A DNA stretch of 64,000 nt. It comes from Solitalea canadensis DSM 3403. Its GTDB lineage: Bacteria; Bacteroidota; Bacteroidia; Sphingobacteriales; Sphingobacteriaceae. The position numbers and the translations under genes are program-made. Location of the stretch: assembly GCF_000242635.2 (NCBI RefSeq), contig NC_017770.1, positions 4,910,669-4,974,668 of the forward strand. Direction: 5' to 3'. Positions 59,454-64,000 of this stretch are shown here, piece after piece; within the stretch, counting starts at the first letter, position 1, and each line of letters begins with the position of its first letter. The notes beneath the pieces are model-generated. The model had not been told where the DNA came from. It saw only the letters and a list, made by a program, of their open reading frames with translations, and made no database searches.

Positions 59454-59969
59454 TTAGGGTTTTATTTCAATCACCGTTCCGATAGGCACATGTTGATATA
59501 GTTCTTCAACTTCCTTGTTTGTCAATGCCATGCAGCCGTAGGTCCAATCGAAGAATCGTTGAAACTTGTTAAGAAATCCCATTCCGTTTCGCAATCCATG
59601 GATTTTGATGTCACCACCAGTAGGTTTTCCTAAGGTTGCTGCATGTTTAATGTCATGATCATTGGGGTAAGACACACCTAAGTTTTTATAATAACCGCTG
59701 TTCGGATTTTTATCATTAATCGTATAAATTCCCTCGGGAGTTTTCATGTCCCCCTCAAACTCTTTTGCTCCTATAGGATTTATGCCTAATGAAATCGTAT
59801 AAGTTTTAATAAGGACCCCATTTTCATAAGCAAGGAGTTTTCTTTTTGATTTTAAAACCACCAATTTGTCAATTTTGACGTTAGGAACAATTGATTTTTC
59901 GGGAAAATAGTTGAAAGCAATAAGACAAGCAGAAGCAAAAACTACAGCACGGATGATGTTTTTTTTCAT
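59454..59969 (-). CDS. L,D-transpeptidase (YafK-like), tandem paralogue 1
   Basis: A 171-residue exported protein with an N-terminal signal or anchor segment. Motifs mirror the downstream paralogue: FEGDMKTPEGIYTINDKNP, DIKIHGLRNGM and the Cys motif WTYGCMALTNKEVEELY. The two proteins are clearly homologous over their full length. Murein L,D-transpeptidases either make 3-3 crosslinks or remove bound lipoproteins; which applies is not known. It is first of the pair and follows a secreted protein gene by 19 bp. Confidence 0.84.
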   Translation of the reverse strand: MKKNIIRAVVFASACLIAFNYFPEKSIVPNVKIDKLVVLKSKRKLLAYENGVLIKTYTISLGINPIGAKEFEGDMKTPEGIYTINDKNPNSGYYKNLGVSYPNDHDIKHAATLGKPTGGDIKIHGLRNGMGFLNKFQRFFDWTYGCMALTNKEVEELYQHVPIGTVIEIKP

Positions 59970-59988
59970 TAATTAAAAAGTAGTTGTA

Positions 59989-60618
59989 TTAAGGGGTGTT
60001 AATTTTTTCGACATTGATCCATACCATAAAAGGTACCTGGATTATTTCATTGCCTTTGAATCCATTATTTTTCAGGTCTTTTGGCGAAATGAACCCATGT
60101 TTTTCTGTTGAATAACCTACAATCCTATAGCCATAGCGATGCAATAAACTGTCGAATGGTTTATATACATTACCGGTTAGCATAACATGATTCATAAGTT
60201 TAGGGTTTAGTCTCTTCCCATATTTCCTTACGTAATCATTCCATTCTGTTGATTGGTTAAATGCATTGATATAATTCTTCAATACATCAGCATATTCATA
60301 AGGATATCCGATGGACAGTGATTTGAGATCAGTCCTTATTATTGGGAGTGCTTTATCCCATAATTGCTTTATGGTATGAATTTCAGCTGATAAATTTTTA
60401 GTGCTTTTTGCCGACAAGCCAAATGAGTAATTGAGGCCAGTATAGTCGATAGAATCCTTATCTTTTCTAAAAGTGAGGATTCGATGCTGGCTATTACTTG
60501 CAGTACTTAAAGTTAAATCCCCATAAATAGTATCAACCTCAATTGGAATGTTTTGTGCAGCACCTATTGTTACTAAACACATTAAGGCAGATACAGTAGA
60601 CGAGATTAACTTAATCAT
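59989..60618 (-). CDS. Uncharacterised secreted protein
   Basis: A 209-residue protein with a signal peptide (LISSTVSALMCLVTIGAAQ). The rest is a mixed alpha/beta domain (LRTDLKSLSIGYPYEYADVLKNY-like, RYGYRIVGYSTEKHGFI, EIIQVPFMVWINVEKI). No motif recognised. Predicted periplasmic. It lies 19 bp upstream of the L,D-transpeptidase pair and may be co-transcribed with it. Confidence 0.65.
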   Translation of the reverse strand: MIKLISSTVSALMCLVTIGAAQNIPIEVDTIYGDLTLSTASNSQHRILTFRKDKDSIDYTGLNYSFGLSAKSTKNLSAEIHTIKQLWDKALPIIRTDLKSLSIGYPYEYADVLKNYINAFNQSTEWNDYVRKYGKRLNPKLMNHVMLTGNVYKPFDSLLHRYGYRIVGYSTEKHGFISPKDLKNNGFKGNEIIQVPFMVWINVEKINTP

Positions 60619-60651
60619 GCAAATAATAAAATAAGTTTCTAATCGATTGAT

Positions 60652-61014
60652 TTATTGTGATAACGAAAAAATAAGTGCGATAATTGCAGGGACAGCTTGA
60701 ATGAAAAAGATGGAACGCTGAGCCGTTATCGCTCCGTAAGTTCCCGCAACTATTACGCATACTAAAAAGAAGCAAGAAACATTCACACTCCAAATCGGAT
60801 CCGAAATTAATAGAGACCAAATTAAACCAGCTGCTAAAAATCCATTATATAAACCTTGGTTAGCTGCTAATGCTTTGGTGGGTTCAAATAGATTGGGATC
60901 AAGTGATTTAAAGGTCTTTTTTCCTCTGGTGGTCCAGGCAAACATTTCTAACCATAAAATATAGAGGTGTTCAATAGCAACGAGTCCGATGAACAGTTGC
61001 GAAAGTAGTTTCAT
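60652..61014 (-). CDS. DUF1304 family membrane protein
   Basis: A 120-residue protein with four membrane segments. The start LLSQLFIGLVAIEHLYILWLEMF and the polar stretch FLPNLFEPTKALAANQGLYNGFLA-like region match DUF1304, a small family of unknown function. The rest is hydrophobic to the C-terminus. It stands alone with a terminator after fabD upstream. Confidence 0.83.
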   Translation of the reverse strand: MKLLSQLFIGLVAIEHLYILWLEMFAWTTRGKKTFKSLDPNLFEPTKALAANQGLYNGFLAAGLIWSLLISDPIWSVNVSCFFLVCVIVAGTYGAITAQRSIFFIQAVPAIIALIFSLSQ

Positions 61015-61062
61015 AATTACTCAATTATAGTTGCAAGATAGAGATTGCTACTGTTAAACAAA

Positions 61063-61093
61063 AAAGGACATCAACTAAAAGTTAATGTCCTTT
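61063..61093 (-). terminator. Terminator of fabD
   Basis: Stem AAAGGACAT.AACT / AGTT.ATGTCCTTT with a short loop. Read on the minus strand it is followed by a run of T. It lies 22 bp beyond the fabD stop. Confidence 0.8.
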
Positions 61094-61114
61094 AAAAATA
61101 AGTATAAAATATAA

Positions 61115-61996
61115 TTAGATAGTAGCGCTTTCAGTTGCTATTTCTTTACTTACTTTCTTTACTAAACCTTGTAAAACATTACCTGGTCCTACTTCGGTAA
61201 ATGAACTAGCTCCATCCGCAAGCATAGCCTGTACTGTCTGAGTCCATCTTACGGCACCTGTTAATTGAGCAATAAGGTTTTTCTTAATAGTTTCAGGATC
61301 GCTTGTAGGTTGTGCATTTACGTTTTGGTAAACCGGACAAACTGGTGTGTTAAATTGAGTCGCATTAATTGCGGCTTCTAATTCAACACGGGCAGGTTCC
61401 ATTAACGGAGAGTGGAATGCTCCTCCAACATTTAATACTAAGGCACGCTTTGCTCCAGCTTCTTTTAGTTTCTCACATGCAATGTTTACACCTTCAATAC
61501 TTCCAGAAATAACGAGTTGTCCCGGACAGTTATAATTGGCTGGAACAACAACTTCGTCAATTGAAGCACATATGTCTTCAACTACTTTATCCTCTAAACC
61601 TAAAATTGCAGCCATAGTAGACGGCTGTAATTCACATGCTTTTTGCATAGCATTGGCGCGGGCAATAACTAGTCTGAATGCATCTTCAAAGTTTAACGTA
61701 CCGTTAGCAACCAATGAAGAAAACTCACCTAAAGAGTGTCCGGCAACCATTTCAGGCTTAAAATTATCGCCTAAAACTTTAGCTAATATTACTGAATGTA
61801 AGAAGATAGCAGGTTGAGTAACTTTCGTTTGCTTTAAATCTTCGTCAGTTCCATTAAACATTACATCGGTAATACGGAACCCAATAATTTCATTCGCTTT
61901 CTCAAATAATTCTTTGGCTAAAGCAGAAGTTTCATACAACTCTTTGCCCATTCCTACAAACTGAGCACCCTGGCCCGGGAAAACATAAGCTTTCAT
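61115..61996 (-). CDS. fabD: Malonyl-CoA:ACP transacylase
   Basis: A 293-residue enzyme that loads malonyl units onto acyl carrier protein. The catalytic serine is Ser88 in GHSLGEF; the active-site His is His195 in GGAFHSPLM; Gln9 in FPGQGAQ forms part of the oxyanion site. Full length. On the minus strand after folE, with a terminator following. No other fab gene is visible in the window. Confidence 0.94.
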   Translation of the reverse strand: MKAYVFPGQGAQFVGMGKELYETSALAKELFEKANEIIGFRITDVMFNGTDEDLKQTKVTQPAIFLHSVILAKVLGDNFKPEMVAGHSLGEFSSLVANGTLNFEDAFRLVIARANAMQKACELQPSTMAAILGLEDKVVEDICASIDEVVVPANYNCPGQLVISGSIEGVNIACEKLKEAGAKRALVLNVGGAFHSPLMEPARVELEAAINATQFNTPVCPVYQNVNAQPTSDPETIKKNLIAQLTGAVRWTQTVQAMLADGASSFTEVGPGNVLQGLVKKVSKEIATESATI

Positions 61997-62043
61997 ATAT
62001 AATTTGGATGGTTTTAATTTGTCTTGTTAATGATTTTAGCCGT

Positions 62044-62694
62044 TTAACTTAAATGCGAAGCAATAAGCTGCATAAACTCAAAACGGGTTTTTTCATTGCT
62101 GATAAATTCGCCTGTAAAGGCTGACGTGGTGGTTACTGAGTTTTGTTTTTGAATACCACGCATGCTCATGCACATGTGTTTACATTCAATAACCACAGCG
62201 ACCCCTAATGGGCTCAATGTATCCTGGATACAATCGCGGATTTCATTGGTTAAGCGCTCTTGAACCTGTAATCTGCGCGCATATGCATCCACAACCCGAG
62301 GGATTTTGCTTAACCCAACAACTTTGCCATTGGGAATATAGGCAACATGGGCTTTGCCAAAAAATGGAAGCAGGTGGTGTTCACACATTGAATACACTTC
62401 AATGTCTTTTACTAAGACCATTTGACTGTATTCTTCGGTAAACATTGCCGATTTTAGAATTTCGTCTGGCTTAAGATCATATCCATGCGTTAAGTACTGA
62501 AGTGCTTTGGCTACGCGCTCAGGAGTTTTTAATAAACCTTCGCGATCAGGATCTTCTCCAATATCTTTTAGAATATCATAATACTTTGATGATATATCTT
62601 TGATCTTCTCGGGATTGTAACGGTCTATTTTCTGATAGCCGTCCATTTCATTTTCTTCCATCATTTCAGATGAAAATTTTTTCAATTCTTCCAT
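62044..62694 (-). CDS. folE: GTP cyclohydrolase I
   Basis: A 216-residue enzyme converting GTP to dihydroneopterin triphosphate. The zinc-binding residues are in [12 protein letters not shown] and [13 protein letters not shown], and [27 protein letters not shown] is the family core. The N-terminus contains an acidic extension ([18 protein letters not shown]). It serves folate, queuosine or pterin pathways. It lies 18 bp downstream of a 6-pyruvoyl-tetrahydropterin-synthase-type gene, which suggests the two act in sequence. Confidence 0.93.
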   Translation of the reverse strand: MEELKKFSSEMMEENEMDGYQKIDRYNPEKIKDISSKYYDILKDIGEDPDREGLLKTPERVAKALQYLTHGYDLKPDEILKSAMFTEEYSQMVLVKDIEVYSMCEHHLLPFFGKAHVAYIPNGKVVGLSKIPRVVDAYARRLQVQERLTNEIRDCIQDTLSPLGVAVVIECKHMCMSMRGIQKQNSVTTTSAFTGEFISNEKTRFEFMQLIASHLS

Positions 62695-62712
62695 AAGGTT
62701 TATTGAGCGTTT

Positions 62713-63123
62713 TTAACCGAAATATTCAACAAAGTTATTTTCAGTTTCGTAAAGTTTAACCGAGTGAAGTAGAGCTCCTTGTTCTGTAATTGGTTGTTTA
62801 AGCTGATTGAAAATTTCAACTGCTAGAACTTCTGTTGATGCCATTTTTCCTTTCATGAAATCAACATCCAGATTTACATTACGATGATCGAGTTTGCTGA
62901 TAACCTGCGTGTTAATAATATCTCGCAAATCCTTTAAGTCGATCACAAATCCTGTAACCGGATTAACTTCGCCCTTAACCGTAACGAATAATTCATAGTT
63001 ATGGCCATGCCAGTTAGGATTGGAGCATTTCCCAAAAACTTCTGCATTTTTTTCTGCACTCCATTCCTCACGAAACAATTTGTGGGCCGCATTAAAACGT
63101 TCCCTGCGTGTTATGTAGATCAT
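62713..63123 (-). CDS. 6-pyruvoyl-tetrahydropterin synthase family protein
   Basis: A 136-residue PTPS/QueD-fold enzyme. Zinc ligands are His14, His39 and His41 (in CSNPNWHGHNY), with the catalytic Cys33 six residues before the first His as in animal PTPS; Asp79-His80 (LDHRNVNLD) complete the site. The C-to-H spacing and the CxNPNxHGHNY context are closer to PTPS than to bacterial QueD (Cx-short-HGH). Paired with folE, so tetrahydropterin synthesis is possible; a queuosine role is the alternative. It is not certain which. Confidence 0.82.
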   Translation of the reverse strand: MIYITRRERFNAAHKLFREEWSAEKNAEVFGKCSNPNWHGHNYELFVTVKGEVNPVTGFVIDLKDLRDIINTQVISKLDHRNVNLDVDFMKGKMASTEVLAVEIFNQLKQPITEQGALLHSVKLYETENNFVEYFG

Positions 63124-63164
63124 AACGGCAAATATCGTAAAAAGGTTTTTAATGTAATTGTTTT

Positions 63165-63190
63165 AACCGCTAAGTCGTGGAAAGGGCTAA
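63165..63190. repeat. Single arm of the CGCAAAG-family repeat
   Basis: ACCGCTAAGTCGTGG...GGGCTAAG matches one arm of the dyads at 12047 and 16655. No pairing arm is seen nearby. It lies between the divergent PTPS and yjjG genes. Confidence 0.5.
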
Positions 63191-63231
63191 GTAAACATAT
63201 CTTTTACTTCGATGCGGACTTTTGAAAAGCG

Positions 63232-63239
63232 TATTTTTG
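63232..63239 (+). promoter_or_regulatory. -7 promoter box (TATTTTTG) for yjjG
   Basis: TAnnTTTG match 4 bp before the ATG at 63244, so the transcript would be leaderless or nearly so. No -33 element at the standard spacing. Confidence 0.42.
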
Positions 63240-63243
63240 TATA

Positions 63244-63939
63244 ATGAAATCTTATCAACACCTTTTCTTTGACCTCGATCATACCATTTGGGATTTTGAT
63301 AGAAATGCAGAAGAAACGCTTCGGGAGTTGTTTGATGTGTATAATCTAAAATCATTAGGACTTAAGTCGGCAGATTTGTTTATCGAAGTGTACACAGAAA
63401 ACAATCATCAACTGTGGGCTGAGTACCATAAGGGGATCATTACAAAAGAGCATTTGCGTCATGAGCGTTTTAGTAAAACGTTCAGGGATTTACATCTCTC
63501 AGAAGATTTAGTCCCTTTAAATTTCGAAAATGATTATGTACGGATTTGTCCGACCAAAACGAATCTGTTTCCGCACGCACATGAAACGCTTTCCTATTTG
63601 CAAGATAAATATCGCTTACACCTGATTTCAAATGGCTTTTATGAAAGTACACTAATAAAAGTTGAAACAACCGGAATCGGTAAGTATTTTGATAATATTA
63701 ACATTTCGGAGAAGATAGGAGTAAACAAACCCGATCCTAAAATATTTCATCACGCCGTAGGTTTAGCAAATGCGACTATTGATGAAAGTATGATGATAGG
63801 CGATAGTTTAGAGGCTGATATATTAGGTGCGATTTCTGTAGGAATGGATTGTGTGTTTTTTAATCCGCGTGCTGTAAAGCATGATGTAATTGTAAATCAT
63901 GAAATACAGAGTCTTGATGAATTGCTTCAAATTTTGTAA
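63244..63939 (+). CDS. yjjG: YjjG-type noncanonical pyrimidine nucleotidase (HAD family)
   Basis: A 231-residue HAD hydrolase. The nucleophile motif FFDLDHTIWDFDRNA has Asp10 and Asp12; motif II is LHLISNGF, motif III Lys in KIGVNKPDPKIFHHAV, and motif IV MIGDSLEADILGA. The WDFD cap features match YjjG, which hydrolyses noncanonical pyrimidine nucleotides such as those with modified bases. It is the first gene of a plus-strand unit; another gene starts 9 bp after its stop. Confidence 0.91.
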   Translation: MKSYQHLFFDLDHTIWDFDRNAEETLRELFDVYNLKSLGLKSADLFIEVYTENNHQLWAEYHKGIITKEHLRHERFSKTFRDLHLSEDLVPLNFENDYVRICPTKTNLFPHAHETLSYLQDKYRLHLISNGFYESTLIKVETTGIGKYFDNINISEKIGVNKPDPKIFHHAVGLANATIDESMMIGDSLEADILGAISVGMDCVFFNPRAVKHDVIVNHEIQSLDELLQIL

Positions 63940-63947
63940 CTCGTAAT

Positions 63948-64000
63948 ATGAATACAGCGGAAATAATTGCCAGTTTAAGGGAAACACTTGAAGAATATCA
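63948..64000 (+). CDS. 5' end of an unidentified gene (cut by the window edge)
   Basis: An ATG at 63948 opens a frame of 17 codons to the end of the window (MNTAEIIASLRETLEEY). The helical start resembles the opening of NAD-dependent DNA ligases, but too little is visible for a confident call. It lies 9 bp after yjjG and may be co-transcribed. Confidence 0.4.
   Translation, partial: MNTAEIIASLRETLEEY

Noticed and set aside
60611-60820. 69-codon open frame on the minus strand overlapping the DUF1304 gene
   Set aside because: It lies almost wholly within the DUF1304 gene in another frame and has no recognisable domain.
1-64000. tRNA or rRNA genes
   Set aside because: No tRNA cloverleaf signature (such as a GGTTCGAATCC T-arm with matching acceptor stem) or rRNA segment was recognised on either strand, although I cannot run a covariance search.

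Overview
The window looks like about 64 kb of chromosome from a member of the Bacteroidota, most likely Sphingobacteriales or a close relative. The evidence is the low GC content, several TAnnTTTG promoter elements (the -7 box of this phylum), gliding and type IX secretion genes (gldD, porV, gldJ) and many Bacteroidota-type families (YfhO, DUF4834, DUF6263, DUF4269, the RDD/SpoIIM/DUF4129/DUF4350/MoxR/DUF58 cluster). I see no rRNA, tRNA, CRISPR array, prophage or transposase.

Layout. 0-4 kb: the tail of a YoeB toxin, an ALDH7-type aldehyde dehydrogenase, a repeat-rich gap, a low-molecular-weight tyrosine phosphatase and hisS. 4-11 kb: a minus-strand membrane/MoxR cluster divergent from an RDD gene. 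11-13.8 kb: an S23/four-helix-bundle gene flanked by inverted repeats and coupled to tag, then a ceramidase-like gene and a PhzF enzyme. 13.8-19.1 kb: the thrABC operon behind a promoter and a Thr/Ile-rich leader peptide. 19.1-30.6 kb: S41 peptidase, fumC, S1/P1 nuclease, a lipoprotein, a TPR protein, phosphosulfolactate synthase, aroE, gldD, an MBL hydrolase and a LolE-like permease. 30.7-39.3 kb: a surface-polysaccharide neighbourhood (flippase, acetyltransferase, MptE/GT42-like protein, methyltransferase, GT4, GT2, YfhO). 39.4-49 kb: small conserved proteins, two L,D-transpeptidases, a membrane-anchored MutS homologue, typA, a small Cys-rich membrane protein, an rRNA/tRNA methyltransferase and ispF. 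49-53.5 kb: porV, gldJ and murF. 53.5-61 kb: mostly uncharacterised secreted proteins and lipoproteins on the minus strand, plus two tandem L,D-transpeptidases. 61-64 kb: fabD, folE, a PTPS-type pterin synthase, yjjG and the start of another gene.

The most unusual layer is intergenic. Three families of short dyad repeats (a GACTCAAGACT type, a CCATAGTC type and a CGCAAAGnCGCTAAG type) sit immediately after stop codons. They sometimes supply the stop codon or run into the reading frame. One GACTCAAGACT pair brackets the S23 gene in inverted orientation and encodes the extra N-terminus of Tag. This suggests a small S23-associated mobile unit whose gene-less relatives are scattered through the window. 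This is inference from sequence reading only.

Functional links: thrABC converts aspartate to threonine and probably senses Thr/Ile through its leader. PorV and GldJ belong to the type IX secretion/gliding machinery, and GldD to gliding. Four L,D-transpeptidases and MurF act on peptidoglycan. FolE plus the PTPS homologue could make a reduced pterin.
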